Positions 45,165 to 54,503 of a DNA stretch of 63,281 nucleotides are shown here, piece after piece. Numbering within the stretch: position 1 is the first letter of the stretch; every line of letters starts with the position of its first letter. Location of the stretch: positions 1 through 63,281 of the forward strand of contig JAKPQA010000170.1 in NCBI GenBank assembly GCA_029547025.1. Direction: 5' to 3'. A program made the translations under genes and the position numbers. Under the pieces are notes generated by a model. That model was not told where the DNA came from. It saw only the letters and a list, made by a program, of their open reading frames with translations, and made no database searches. The stretch is from Armatimonadota bacterium (lineage in GTDB: Bacteria > Armatimonadota > Zipacnadia > UBA1398 > JAKPQA01).

Positions 45165-46844
45165 ATGATCACCGCAGCGGAGGCCCTCGTGCAGGGCCTG
45201 AGCCGCGCTGGCGTGGACGTCATCTTTGGCATCCCCGGCGGCGTGCTGATCCCCATCTACGACAAACTGCTCGACGCCTGCCAGAGCGGCGCGCTTCGCA
45301 ACATCCTGGTTCGCCACGAACAGGGCGCCGCCCACATGGCGGACGGGTACGCCCGGGCCAGCGGCCGTGTCGGTGTGTGTGTCGCCACCTCGGGGCCCGG
45401 GGCCACCAATCTGGTCACCGGTATCGCCACCGCGTACATGGACTCGGTGCCCATCGTGGCCCTCACCGGCCAGGTGCGCACCTCGGTCATCGGCACCGAC
45501 GCGTTCCAGGAAGCGGACATCTTCGGCATTACCATGCCCGTGGTGAAGCACAGCTACCTGGTGAAGCGTGGACAAGACCTGCCCCAGATCCTGTGCGATG
45601 CCTTCTACATCGCGTCATCGGGGCGGCCCGGGCCCGTGCTGATCGACATTCCGGCGGACGTCTCCGTCGCGCCCTTCGAGCCGGTCGTGCCCGAGGGGCC
45701 TGACACGCCGGGGTACCGGCCCACGGTGCGTGGCAACTACCGGACCATTCGTCGCGCGGCGGAGGTCATCGCCGAGGCCCAGCGCCCCCTGCTCTATGTG
45801 GGCGGCGGCGCCGTCAGCTCGGGTGCGGCCGACGAGGTGCGGAAGCTCGCGGAACTCACCAACATCCCGGTGTTCACGACCTTGCTCGGCAAGGGCGTGT
45901 TCCCCGAGACGCATCGCCTGTCGCTGGGTATGGCGGGCATGCACGGCACGGCCTACGCCAACTACGCCATTCAGGAGAGCGACCTGCTGATCGCCATCGG
46001 TGCACGGTTCGATGATCGTGTGACCGGCGACCTGAAGAAGTTCGCCCCCATGGCCCGCGCCATTCACATCGATGTCGACCCGGCCGAGATCGGCAAGAAC
46101 GTCTCCGTGACCGTACCCATCGTCGGTGACTGCAAGACGGTGCTGGCCGAGATGATCCCCATGGTCAAGCCCCGCGAGGCCGACCACTGGAATGCGCGGT
46201 GCGACGACCTGAAAGCGCAGTACCCGCTGCGGTACAAGCAGTCCGCAGATACCATCATGCCCCAGCAGGCCATTGAAGAGCTCCATCGGCTCACCTCGGG
46301 GGAAGCGATCGTGGTCACGGGCGTGGGCCAGCACCAGATGTGGTCGGCCCAGCACTACCTGTGCTCTCGCCCGCGCCAGTTCCTCAGTTCAGGTGGGTTG
46401 GGAACGATGGGGTACGCGCTGCCTGCGGCCCTGGGGGCCCAGGTGGCTTGCCCCGACCAGCTCGTCGTGGCCATCGATGGCGATGGCAGCTTCCAGATGA
46501 CGCTCCAGGAACTGGCCACGGGCGTGGCCGAGCGGCTGCCCGTCAAGGTCATGATCCTGAACAACGGGTACCTCGGGATGGTCCGCCAGTGGCAGGACCT
46601 GTTCTACAGCAAGCGCTACTCCGGGGTGGATCTGGCGGGAAGCGTGGACTTCGTGAAGCTGGCCGAGGCCTATGGCGCCGTGGGCCTACGCGCCACGAGA
46701 CCGGACGAGCTCGTACCGACGCTCGAACGGGCCATGGCGGTCACCGACCGCCCCTGCGTCATCGACGTGGTCGTGGACCGCGAGGCCAATGTGATGCCCA
46801 TGATCCCATCGGGCAGATCCGTCGACGACATGCGCTTCGAGTAG
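45165..46844 (+). CDS. ilvB: Acetolactate synthase large subunit
   Basis: ATG 45165, 11 nt after GGAGGT, gives 559 residues (family usual about 560); the upstream open frame is a shadow of ilvD. The ThDP-dependent enzyme condenses pyruvate with pyruvate or 2-oxobutyrate, the first common step of branched-chain amino acid synthesis. Seen: FGIPGGVLIPIYD, the catalytic Glu in VRHEQGAAHMADGYARASGR, SGPGATNLVTGIATAYMDS, and the ThDP/metal motif AIDGDGSFQMTLQELAT ending in LNNGYLGMVRQWQ. It is separated from ilvN by 25 nt, so both subunits come from one message. Confidence 0.95.
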   Translation: MITAAEALVQGLSRAGVDVIFGIPGGVLIPIYDKLLDACQSGALRNILVRHEQGAAHMADGYARASGRVGVCVATSGPGATNLVTGIATAYMDSVPIVALTGQVRTSVIGTDAFQEADIFGITMPVVKHSYLVKRGQDLPQILCDAFYIASSGRPGPVLIDIPADVSVAPFEPVVPEGPDTPGYRPTVRGNYRTIRRAAEVIAEAQRPLLYVGGGAVSSGAADEVRKLAELTNIPVFTTLLGKGVFPETHRLSLGMAGMHGTAYANYAIQESDLLIAIGARFDDRVTGDLKKFAPMARAIHIDVDPAEIGKNVSVTVPIVGDCKTVLAEMIPMVKPREADHWNARCDDLKAQYPLRYKQSADTIMPQQAIEELHRLTSGEAIVVTGVGQHQMWSAQHYLCSRPRQFLSSGGLGTMGYALPAALGAQVACPDQLVVAIDGDGSFQMTLQELATGVAERLPVKVMILNNGYLGMVRQWQDLFYSKRYSGVDLAGSVDFVKLAEAYGAVGLRATRPDELVPTLERAMAVTDRPCVIDVVVDREANVMPMIPSGRSVDDMRFE

Positions 46845-46869
46845 GCGACGCGACGAAAGGAGAGCAGCG

Positions 46870-47355
46870 ATGACCCACACGATCACCGCCATCGTGCAAG
46901 ACCATCCGGGTGTGCTCGCTCGCGTCGCCGGGCTGTTCGCGCGGCGCGGCTTCAACATCGCCAGTCTGTCCGTGAACCGGACCCACCGGCCGGGGATGTC
47001 TCGCATGGTCATCTGTGTCGACGGCGACCAGCTGACCCTGGAGCAGATCACGAAGCAGCTCCACAAGCTCGTCGAAGTGCTCAAAGTCTGGGACCACGTC
47101 GACGACCCCGTCGTCCAGCGCGAGCTGGCGCTCATCAAGGTCGACGCCGACGCGCGAACACGATCCGAGATCTTCCAGATTGCGACCATCTTCCGGGCGC
47201 AGATCGTCGACGTATCGGATCGCACCGTTACCATCGAGTGCACCGGCCTAACGGACAAGATCGACGCGCTCGTCCGGATGCTTGAGCCCTTTGGGATCAA
47301 GGAGACGGCACGCACCGGGCGCGTTATCCTGGTGCGGGGGTTCCAGGACACCTAA
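46870..47355 (+). CDS. ilvN: Acetolactate synthase regulatory (small) subunit
   Basis: ATG 46870 follows AAAGGAG by 7 nt. The 161-residue product has the N-terminal ACT domain (TAIVQDHPGVLARVAGLFAR then RGFNIASLSVN), which binds valine for feedback inhibition, and the conserved second half (VDVSDRTVTIECTGLTDKID). It activates and regulates the large subunit encoded just upstream. ilvC and leuA, often next in such operons, do not follow; a small membrane protein does, 21 nt downstream. Confidence 0.95.
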   Translation: MTHTITAIVQDHPGVLARVAGLFARRGFNIASLSVNRTHRPGMSRMVICVDGDQLTLEQITKQLHKLVEVLKVWDHVDDPVVQRELALIKVDADARTRSEIFQIATIFRAQIVDVSDRTVTIECTGLTDKIDALVRMLEPFGIKETARTGRVILVRGFQDT

Positions 47356-47376
47356 ACACACGAACGGAGCCGCGCC

Positions 47377-47739
47377 ATGGGGTCGGAGACCATGCCCGAG
47401 CTGATCACGCGGGAAGCCTTCGACATGGGCCTCAAGGTGTTCTCCATCGCGGTGTTCGTGGCGTGCCTGACCACCGGCGCGGTGTGGGGAGCGAGAACCG
47501 GGGCCGCCAAGCGAGGACTCATGCTTGGCGGCCTCTCTTCGCTTCTGGCCCCCCTGATATACGGACTCTGGCTCTTCTACTGCCACAACGTGGCCTACGA
47601 CCCCGCCACGGGTACCGCCGGGCTCCACAAGGTGAGTGTCCTGCTGATGCACATCGCCGTCTTCTCGGCCGTCGGCATCGCCATCGGTCTCATCGCGGCG
47701 GGGGTCACCCGACGGCGCCCTCGGACCACCAGGCAGTAG
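47377..47739 (+). CDS. Small three-helix membrane protein of unknown function
   Basis: ATG 47377, 7 nt after GGAG, gives 120 residues. Three hydrophobic stretches are visible (FSIAVFVACLTTGAVWGA, LGGLSSLLAPLIYGLWLFY, LLMHIAVFSAVGIAIGLIAA), with a loop HNVAYDPATGTAGLHKV between the second and third. No family was recognised. Its 21-nt distance from ilvN and shared strand suggest it belongs to the ilv message, but nothing ties it to amino acid synthesis or transport. Confidence 0.68.
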   Translation: MGSETMPELITREAFDMGLKVFSIAVFVACLTTGAVWGARTGAAKRGLMLGGLSSLLAPLIYGLWLFYCHNVAYDPATGTAGLHKVSVLLMHIAVFSAVGIAIGLIAAGVTRRRPRTTRQ

Positions 47740-47785
47740 GGCCGACCCGCCGTCGCGCGGGAATTGCCGCGTGATCTGCCATCCG

Positions 47786-48781
47786 TCATCTGCCCTGCCG
47801 CCAGTGCGGCGAGCGCACGTCGCCGTCGTCCGGGGCGACGATCGAAAGGCCCTGGCCGTCGACACTCACCGTATGCAGCATCCGCCGGCCATCCACTGTC
47901 GCGGCGAAACACACCCGCTGCCCCCCGGGCGAGAAGGCTGCCTCATACGTCTCGGTGCTCCCCGAGTGCAGCCGAGCAATCCCTCCCGTGGCCACGTCGA
48001 GCACACACAGCTGGAAGCAGAGGGCGTCACCGCTCAGGTCGGCCCGGTCCACCAGCAGCAGGCCACCATCGGGCGAGAACGCCAGGGGACGATCGAACCG
48101 GGTCGATTGGTCCATCTCCCGCGACTGGCGGGAAGCCAGCTCCATGATGTACACCCGTGGGTCATCGCTGGCGAAGGGCATGCGGTAGGCGATACGGGCC
48201 CCGTCTGCCGATACCACAGCCTGGCAACCATAGGGCACCACGAGCTCGTCGGGTCCGCCCTCGACGCTCGCAAGGTGCAGGCCGATCTCCTCATCCTCTT
48301 CGCGGGCCCCGGTCTCATAGATGAACTGGGGCCCACCCGCGACCCACTGGCCGCGGTCGCCCCGGGCGACCACCCGGGTCCGGCACGACGGCAGATCTAC
48401 CAGAACCACCCGCCCCCCACCCGAGTAGAGCAGGGCCGACGAATCGGGGCGGAAGCCAAGGCAGCCCACCCGTTGGTTCCGCCCGCGGATGACATCCACG
48501 GCCATGGTTGTCGCGGCATCCACCTGCACGTACACGTGGCTGATGAACGCTGTTCCGCGGACCCACGCCATGGTCACGCCGTCGGGGGCCAAAGCCACGT
48601 CCTGCAGGGCCATCCGCGCGTGCGCAAGCTGCACCTTGTTCGTGCCATCGGGAGAGATCAGATAGGCGAACGGGCCCGAGCAGTAGGTGATCAGCCCCTC
48701 GCTCGCCGGCGAGTCCGCGGCCGTGGCGTGGCCACCCACCAGTGCCATGCTCAGGCTTGAGAGGAGACACCAGGCACGCAT
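47786..48781 (-). CDS. Exported TolB-like (PD40/WD40-like) beta-propeller protein
   Basis: ATG 48781 begins a signal peptide (AWCLLSSLSMALVGGHATA|A) on 331 residues. PD40-type repeats are visible as variants of ..SPDG.....V....: YLISPDGTNKVQLA, ALAPDGVTMAWVRG, FRPDSSALLYSG, SADGARIAYRMP, FSPDGGLLLVDR and FSPGGQRVCFAA, consistent with a six-bladed propeller. Such proteins scaffold complexes in the periplasm. No TolB N-terminal domain is present, so it is not TolB itself. The ribosome site is weak. It converges with the preceding small membrane-protein gene. Confidence 0.82.
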   Translation of the reverse strand: MRAWCLLSSLSMALVGGHATAADSPASEGLITYCSGPFAYLISPDGTNKVQLAHARMALQDVALAPDGVTMAWVRGTAFISHVYVQVDAATTMAVDVIRGRNQRVGCLGFRPDSSALLYSGGGRVVLVDLPSCRTRVVARGDRGQWVAGGPQFIYETGAREEDEEIGLHLASVEGGPDELVVPYGCQAVVSADGARIAYRMPFASDDPRVYIMELASRQSREMDQSTRFDRPLAFSPDGGLLLVDRADLSGDALCFQLCVLDVATGGIARLHSGSTETYEAAFSPGGQRVCFAATVDGRRMLHTVSVDGQGLSIVAPDDGDVRSPHWRQGR

Positions 48782-48847
48782 GATACGCTGATTCTCGCAC
48801 GCCCCCAGGGGTGCGTCAACGGCGTCACGCGCCCGTGGGCGCTAGGG

Positions 48848-48876
48848 TTGACGCTCGGCCGGACCGTGGGTACGCT
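48848..48876 (+). promoter_or_regulatory. Sigma70-like promoter TTGACG-N17-TACGCT
   Basis: TTGACG (48848-48853) and TACGCT (48871-48876) are 17 nt apart. The -35 and the following five bases (TTGACGCTCGG) are identical to those upstream of ilvD. The -10 keeps only the key T, A and final T. It should drive the Gfo/Idh gene starting at 48951. Confidence 0.45.
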
Positions 48877-48950
48877 TCCGGCGGCCCACAGGCGATGGAC
48901 GGCCCCGCACGGGCGGGCGGCCGCCATCCAGCTCCCGAGGAGGTTCCACC

Positions 48951-50210
48951 ATGAATGATTCGGATCACGGCGGGATGTCCCGTCGCACGTTCCTAAGAAC
49001 CGCTACTGTTGCGGCGGCCGCTGCCGGGGCTTTCGGCCTCACGCGCCGCGGCGACGCGCAGGACGAGCGCCCCCTGCGGGCCGGACTCGTCGGGTGCGGC
49101 GGGCGCGGCACCGGGGCGGCCCACGACTTCCTCAACTCGTCCAAGAACGTGACCATCGTCGGCCTGGCCGACGCGTTCCAGAATCGGCTCGACGGCGCTC
49201 GCCAGAGCCTCAAGGACGACAAAGGCATCGACATCGCGGACGACCACTGCTTCGTCGGCTACGATGCGTATGAGAAGCTCATCGGCCACGAGGATGTCGA
49301 TATCGTCCTCCTGGCTACACCTCCGTTCTTCCGCCCCGCCCACTTCGCGTGTGCCGTCGACGCCGGCAAGCACGTGTTCATGGAGAAGCCCATGGCCGTC
49401 GACCCCGTCGGTTGCCGCGAGGTCATGGATGCCGCCGCCAGAGCCGATCAGAAAGGCCTGTCGGTCGTCGTTGGCACCCAACGGCGCCACCAGAAAGGGT
49501 ACCTGGAGTGCCTCCAGCACGTCCGCGATGGCGCCATCGGCGACATCATCGGCGCCCGGGCTTACTGGGTCGGAAGCCCGCTTGGGGGATGGGATCGCAC
49601 GGACCACCCCACCGACCTCGACGAGCAGGTTCGCTCCTGGTTCCACTGGACCTGGCTGTCGGGTGATCACATCGTCGAGCAGCACGTCCACAACATCGAC
49701 GTCTGCAACTGGTTCGTCGGCAAGCATCCCGTGCGCGCCCTCGGCTTTGGCTTCCGGGCTCGAAAGACGTACGGAAACCAGTACGACTTCTTCGCCGTCG
49801 ACTACGAGTATGACAACGGTGTCCACATGGACAGCCTCTGCCGCCAGATCGCCGGATGTGACCAGAACGTCTCCGATTGGGTCATCGGCACCAAAGGCGT
49901 CGCCAACTGCGGCGGTCACATCATGGACCACTCCGGGAAGACCATCTGGCAGTTCCAGGGCGACCAGCCCAACCCGTACGTGCAGGAGCACGCCGACCTC
50001 GTCGACTCCATCCGCAACGGGACCCCCATCAACGAGGGTAAGGAAGTCATCGAGTCCGTGATGACCGCCGTCATGGGCCGCATGTCGGCATACACCGGCA
50101 AGGCCGTGACCTGGGACCAGGCCATGGAGTCGAACATGCGCCTAGGGCCTGAGGAGTGCGTCTCCGGCGCGACCTACGTCGCCGATCCGTTGCCGGTACC
50201 GGGCGAGTAG
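48951..50210 (+). CDS. Tat-exported Gfo/Idh/MocA family oxidoreductase
   Basis: ATG 48951 follows AGGAGG. The 419-residue protein starts with a Tat signal (MSRRTFLRTATVAAAAAGAF) and has the NAD(P)-binding Rossmann domain (RAGLVGCGGRGTGAAHDFLN). The family's catalytic EKP motif lies in GKHVFMEKPMAVDP. The substrate-domain acid/His stretch includes DHIVEQHVHNIDVCNW. Secreted members are common in planctomycete-like bacteria and act on glycosides or sugars, using a tightly bound cofactor loaded before Tat export. The specific substrate is unknown. It is followed 32 nt later by a Tat-exported sugar isomerase, probably in one operon. Confidence 0.9.
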   Translation: MNDSDHGGMSRRTFLRTATVAAAAAGAFGLTRRGDAQDERPLRAGLVGCGGRGTGAAHDFLNSSKNVTIVGLADAFQNRLDGARQSLKDDKGIDIADDHCFVGYDAYEKLIGHEDVDIVLLATPPFFRPAHFACAVDAGKHVFMEKPMAVDPVGCREVMDAAARADQKGLSVVVGTQRRHQKGYLECLQHVRDGAIGDIIGARAYWVGSPLGGWDRTDHPTDLDEQVRSWFHWTWLSGDHIVEQHVHNIDVCNWFVGKHPVRALGFGFRARKTYGNQYDFFAVDYEYDNGVHMDSLCRQIAGCDQNVSDWVIGTKGVANCGGHIMDHSGKTIWQFQGDQPNPYVQEHADLVDSIRNGTPINEGKEVIESVMTAVMGRMSAYTGKAVTWDQAMESNMRLGPEECVSGATYVADPLPVPGE

Positions 50211-50242
50211 CCCGCCCAACCGGCGAAAGCGAGGGGTGAGGC

Positions 50243-51154
50243 ATGTCCGTAACCCGAAGACAGTTCCTGGCCGCGGCCTCGGCGAGCGGCGCGAGTCTTC
50301 TCGCCGGCGGGGCGGCCATCACCGCCGCGCGGGGCGAGAGGACTGAAGGCATGCTCAAGCTGGCCAGCCAGGAAGGGCGCATCCCGGGCGATTCGCTCAA
50401 GGAGAAGATCGACCGCATGGTCGAGTGGCAAATGCAGGGCATCGAGTTCGGCGGCGGCGGGCTGCCCGACCGGGTCGACGAGATCGAGAAGGCGCTGGAA
50501 GGCAGTGGCATCGAGGTGGCCGCCATCTGCGCCGGCTTCCAGGGCTGTATCATCAGCGACCAGGAGTCGGAACGTCAGAAGTGCATCGATACGATGAAGC
50601 CGCTGCTCGAAGCCGCTGGCGTCATTGGAGCCACCGGTGTCATCCTCGTGCCTGCCTTCCACGGTCAGACCAAGCTCTCGAACGCCGAAGCCCGGCCGAT
50701 CCTCGTGGACCTGCTCAAGCAGCTCGGCGAGTACGCGGTCAGCGTCCGCTCCCGGGTGCTGCTCGAGCCCCTGAACCGCGGCGAGTGCTTCTTCCTGCGA
50801 CAGCTCGCCGATGGAGCAGCCATCTGCCGCGATGTCGATAGCCCGGGCGTCGCCCTGATGGGCGACTTCTACCACATGAACATCGAGGAAACGAGCGATC
50901 TCGGCGCGTTCCTATCCGGCGGCCAGTACGTGCATCATGTGCACCTGGCATCACGCCGGCGCGTGCTGCCCGGGCAGGATGAGCGCAGCTTTGTGAGCGG
51001 GTTCCGCGGGCTCAAGCTCATCGGCTACCAGGATCACTGCAGCTTCGAGTGCGGCTGCGATGGCGACCCGATGGTCGAGATACCCAAGTCCCTGGATTTC
51101 CTCCGTCGGCAATGGGACGAGGCCACTGTCCCGGTGGGGGTGGCGGACGTCTAG
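50243..51154 (+). CDS. Tat-exported sugar phosphate isomerase/epimerase-like TIM barrel
   Basis: ATG 50243 follows GAGG-type purines; the 303-residue product starts VTRRQFLAAASASGASLLAG, a Tat signal. The barrel belongs to the xylose-isomerase-like (AP endonuclease 2) group: GIEFGGGGLPDRVDEIEKAL, GVILVPAFHGQTKLSNAEAR, SRVLLEPLNRGECFF, VALMGDFYHMNIEE and FECGCDGDP. Glu, Asp and His in these segments are the expected metal ligands. It is 32 nt downstream of the Gfo/Idh gene, suggesting joint modification of an extracytoplasmic sugar. Its downstream hairpin (51188-51225) may end the message. Confidence 0.88.
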   Translation: MSVTRRQFLAAASASGASLLAGGAAITAARGERTEGMLKLASQEGRIPGDSLKEKIDRMVEWQMQGIEFGGGGLPDRVDEIEKALEGSGIEVAAICAGFQGCIISDQESERQKCIDTMKPLLEAAGVIGATGVILVPAFHGQTKLSNAEARPILVDLLKQLGEYAVSVRSRVLLEPLNRGECFFLRQLADGAAICRDVDSPGVALMGDFYHMNIEETSDLGAFLSGGQYVHHVHLASRRRVLPGQDERSFVSGFRGLKLIGYQDHCSFECGCDGDPMVEIPKSLDFLRRQWDEATVPVGVADV

Positions 51155-51187
51155 AGGCTCTGCAGCCAGCACGACCGACAAGAGCGA

Positions 51188-51225
51188 GGAAGCAGGGGCC
51201 GGCGCCTTGCCCGTCCCCTGCTTCC
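51188..51225. repeat. Hairpin repeat, copy 1 (perfect 11-bp stem)
   Basis: GGAAGCAGGGG (51188-51198) pairs perfectly with CCCCTGCTTCC (51215-51225) around a 16-nt loop. It stands 34 nt after the sugar isomerase stop and could act as a terminator hairpin, though no T-run follows. A diverged copy lies at 51419-51451. The rest of the 331-nt gap 51155-51485 shows no gene. Confidence 0.7.
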
Positions 51226-51418
51226 TGGTGACGAGCAGACCCATGGCTTGCAGCCCCCCCGCCCATGCGGCCCACGGCCTCCACGCCGCGGGGTCGGTCG
51301 GGAATCCAAAGGCGCTCCCGTCGCCTCGCCTCAGCCTGCTCAGCGGTGGGCCCCCAAGGGGCCCGCGCGGACGGCTGGTGTGACGGCCATGTCCGGAGGC
51401 CCTCTTGGCATGGGCGCG

Positions 51419-51451
51419 GAAGCAGGGGGCGGGCGGCTCGCCCGTCCCCCG
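51419..51451. repeat. Hairpin repeat, copy 2 (diverged)
   Basis: GGAAGCAGGGGGCGGGCG and CGCCCGTCCCC form a stem with one wobble pair. The left arm and loop resemble 51188-51225, but the right outer arm has diverged (GTGCGC instead of TGCTTCC). It sits 35 nt before the start of the LamG glycosidase gene, where it could fold over the leader. Confidence 0.55.
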
Positions 51452-51485
51452 TGCGCATACCGGCCACCCCGAGGAGGCACCCGCC

Positions 51486-54161
51486 GTGAACATGGGTCTC
51501 GCCGTCTTCAGTACCGCCGCTCTAGCCCTCTGCGCCCTGGCCGCTCCGGCAGACGATGCGGCGCCGCCGGCCGAACAGCAGCACCCGAGTTGGTGGGGCT
51601 CCACGGAGGGGATATCCGAGGCCGTCCTCGCACCGTGGACCCCCGTGCGCCGGCAGGGCAGCGAGGTCCGCGTTTGGGGCCGGTCGTACCGCTTGGGCGC
51701 GCTGCCCCTCCCGGCCGAAATCGAGACCGCCAACGAGTCCATCCTCGCGGGACCCATCACGCTCGAAGCCGTCGTCGACGGAAAGCGCCAGAGCTGGCGC
51801 CCTGACGGCGCACTCCACGTCGACTCGGCCCGGCCCAACCGCCTCGTAGTCACCGCCCGTGCGGTCTCCGGGCTCCTACAGTGCGTCGGCCACGTCACCA
51901 CCGAGTACGACGGGCTGCTCCGGTCAGACCTGGTGATCCAGCCCGAGGGCGCACGGCAAATCGACCACCTGAGCCTCGACGTGCCCATCCGGCCCCAGTT
52001 CGCGCTCTATCTGTACACGTTCCCGGGCCAGTGGGGCAGTTCACGCAACGCCCGAGCGCTGCCCGAGGGCGACTGGGCCTCGCCCTTCAAGCCCATGGTC
52101 TGGATCGGCGACAACGATCGTGGGCTCGAGTGGTTTGCCGAGTCCGATGAGGGGTTCCGTCTGGCCGATGCCAATCGCGCCCTCGAGATCATCCGGTCGG
52201 CCGATGCCATCACGCTCCGTGTGAACCTCGTCACGGCACCCCTGCCGGCCGAGAACCTCGAGTTCAGCTTCGGGTTCCAGGCTACGCCCGTGAAGCCGCT
52301 CACCCCCGATGTCTGGGACTACCGCATCTGCCATCACGGTGGCTACGGCATCGAGAGCCAGCCGTGGAAAGCCCCGGCGACGGTCACCTATCGCGCCGAA
52401 GGGCACATCGACCTGAGCCAGGGCACATTCGAGGCATGGGTCCGGCCCCGGTTCGATACGCAGCCCCGCGTTGACCCGGACGACCCCGCCCGCGGCGCCC
52501 TGAACCGCAACCTGTTCGATGTGCTTTTTGCTGACAGCAGCCGCATCGGCTTCTACTGGAACATTGACGACCTCGGCATGCGCGTCTACTGCCGCCAGGG
52601 CACCAACACGTTTCCCGTGATCCTCGGCTCACGGGCGGCGTGGCAGCGCGACGAGTGGCACCACGTCGCCTTCACGTGGGGTGAGCGACTGGCCATATAC
52701 TTGGACGGCGCCCTGGTGGCCGAGACCGCCCATCGCGGCCTACTCGATGCGCCGCTCAGGGATGCTCGCATCGTCCTGGGCGAGGGCGAGTCCGAGTTCG
52801 ACCTGGATGAGGTCCGCATCTCGGATGTCTCTCGCGACGCGTTTGACCTGACGCACGCGCCCGAAGCCGACGCGCACACGCTGCTCCTCGACCACCTCGC
52901 GCTCGATCCGGGTGCAACCCGCAGGACGTCGCCGGCCAGAGGCGAGGGGGGCGTGGCGACCGGTTGGGTCGTCGGCGAGGGCCGTTTCGGGCCGGCCCTG
53001 GCCCGGCCGGACGAGGCCGCCCAGATGACCCTTCTGGACCGCCTCGCCCAGCTGGGCGTTCGCACACTGGTGTTCCACGAGCACTGGACGGACATCCAGA
53101 ACTACACCAGCACCACCCATGGTGACCAACTCCGCAGCCTGGTGCGAGCGTGCCACGACCGCGGCATGAGACTCCTGCTCTACTTCGGCTATGAGATCTC
53201 CGACATCGCGCCCGAGTTCGCCGCCTACGCCGATGAGATGCTGGTTGCGCCCCGCCAGGGCGGCTACACGCGGCAGCCGCCGCAGACCGCCTACATTGTC
53301 TGCTACCAGAGCAAGTGGCAGGACTTCATGGCCCAAGGCATCGCCCGCGTGATGGACGAGTACGACATCGACGGCGTCTACCTCGATGGAACCGAGTATC
53401 CCTGGGGCTGCGCCAATACGCGCCACGGATGTGGCTACACGCGCCCCGACGGCACCATCGGCACCACCTGGAGCATCTACGGGGCGCGGGAGATGCTGCG
53501 CCGGATCTACACCATCGTGAGATCGCGCAAGCCCGACGGCCAGGTCAACGTCCACAACTCCACCTGCATGGCCATGCCCTCCCTCGCATTCGCCACGAGT
53601 AGTTGGGACGGCGAGCAGCTCGGCGGCATGGAGCCGGGACCCGACCCGCTCACCGTCCTCCCGCTCGACACCTTCCGCTGCGAGTTCATGGGGCGCCAGT
53701 GGGGCGTCCCCGCCGAGTTCCTCTGCTACGACCGCCCCTACACGTGGAGCCAGGCCCTCTCTTTCACTCTGCTGCACGATGTCCTGGTCCGAGGGAGCCT
53801 GGGCGGCAGCCTCGAGGCCGAGTCCAAGCTGTGGCACGCCATGGACGACTTCGGCCGGCACGAGGCCACCTGGTTGCCCTACTGGGATAATGGCCGCTAT
53901 GTCACCCTCGGGCCCGATGCCTCCATCAAGAGCAGCCTCTACTGGCGCCCGGGCAAGGGCGTGGTCGCCGTGGTCTCCAACCTCGGGCCCAAGGCCTCGA
54001 ATGCCGAGGTCAGACTCAACACCGCTGCCCTGAAGCTCGTCGGTGACCTCCAGGCCACAGACATCCTCTCTGACGACCCGGTCGACATCAGTCGCGACGG
54101 CCGAATGTCTTTCCCGCTGCCTTCCTTTGGCTTCCGAGTCGTGTGGGTGCGGGAGCAGTAG
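51486..54161 (+). CDS. Secreted glycoside-hydrolase-like protein with an inserted LamG lectin domain
   Basis: GTG 51486 is 9 nt after GGAGG (ATG 51492 is an alternative) and opens a signal peptide (GLAVFSTAALALCALAAPA). In the 891-residue protein, residues 40-290 are a beta-sandwich region. Residues about 310-450 look like a LamG/concanavalin A-like domain (LSQGTFEAWVRPRF, WHHVAFTWGERLAIYLDGAL). A TIM barrel follows (GMRLLLYFGYEIS, YDIDGVYLDGTEYPWGCAN). The C-terminus has a Greek-key beta domain (PGKGVVAVVSNLG). It is likely an extracellular enzyme on polysaccharide; the Asp in VYLDGTEYP is a plausible catalytic acid by analogy. No close named family was recognised. Confidence 0.78.
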   Translation: MNMGLAVFSTAALALCALAAPADDAAPPAEQQHPSWWGSTEGISEAVLAPWTPVRRQGSEVRVWGRSYRLGALPLPAEIETANESILAGPITLEAVVDGKRQSWRPDGALHVDSARPNRLVVTARAVSGLLQCVGHVTTEYDGLLRSDLVIQPEGARQIDHLSLDVPIRPQFALYLYTFPGQWGSSRNARALPEGDWASPFKPMVWIGDNDRGLEWFAESDEGFRLADANRALEIIRSADAITLRVNLVTAPLPAENLEFSFGFQATPVKPLTPDVWDYRICHHGGYGIESQPWKAPATVTYRAEGHIDLSQGTFEAWVRPRFDTQPRVDPDDPARGALNRNLFDVLFADSSRIGFYWNIDDLGMRVYCRQGTNTFPVILGSRAAWQRDEWHHVAFTWGERLAIYLDGALVAETAHRGLLDAPLRDARIVLGEGESEFDLDEVRISDVSRDAFDLTHAPEADAHTLLLDHLALDPGATRRTSPARGEGGVATGWVVGEGRFGPALARPDEAAQMTLLDRLAQLGVRTLVFHEHWTDIQNYTSTTHGDQLRSLVRACHDRGMRLLLYFGYEISDIAPEFAAYADEMLVAPRQGGYTRQPPQTAYIVCYQSKWQDFMAQGIARVMDEYDIDGVYLDGTEYPWGCANTRHGCGYTRPDGTIGTTWSIYGAREMLRRIYTIVRSRKPDGQVNVHNSTCMAMPSLAFATSSWDGEQLGGMEPGPDPLTVLPLDTFRCEFMGRQWGVPAEFLCYDRPYTWSQALSFTLLHDVLVRGSLGGSLEAESKLWHAMDDFGRHEATWLPYWDNGRYVTLGPDASIKSSLYWRPGKGVVAVVSNLGPKASNAEVRLNTAALKLVGDLQATDILSDDPVDISRDGRMSFPLPSFGFRVVWVREQ

Positions 54162-54269
54162 GGCAAGCCCCGCCGGCAACGCCGCGAAGCCGAGGCGGGT
54201 GACCGTCGCCAATGGTACGCGCCTGACGCCGATTCCGACCCGCGGGCCTTGCTCAGACCACAAGCTAGG

Positions 54270-54479
54270 GTGTCATCCTGAGCGCGTCTACGAGCGGTGC
54301 CCGCAGGCCGAGGTCCGCAGACGGCCGCGAACCGGGGACCGCCACGAACGATACGCGCTTAAGGCCGGCACCCGCGCGCCCCCGACCGTAGGCGAGGCTT
54401 CAGCCTCGCGCGAAGTGGCTTCGCAGGCCATTGTGAGCCGAGGCTAAAGCCTCGGCTACGAAGGGAATCAGACATGCGC
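54270..54479 (+). repeat. Long intergenic repeat, copy B (about 210 nt)
   Basis: Homologous to 41001-41210 along its whole length, from GTGTCATCCTGAGCGCGT to the GACAT near its end. The second palindrome here is perfect: GCCGAGGCT-AA-AGCCTCGGC. The first (GCGAGGCT-TC-AGCCTCGC) is identical in both copies, which suggests selection on, or shared origin of, the hairpins. Confidence 0.75.
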
Positions 54480-54503
54480 CTTCGGAGCTCGCCAGATGCG
54501 GCC

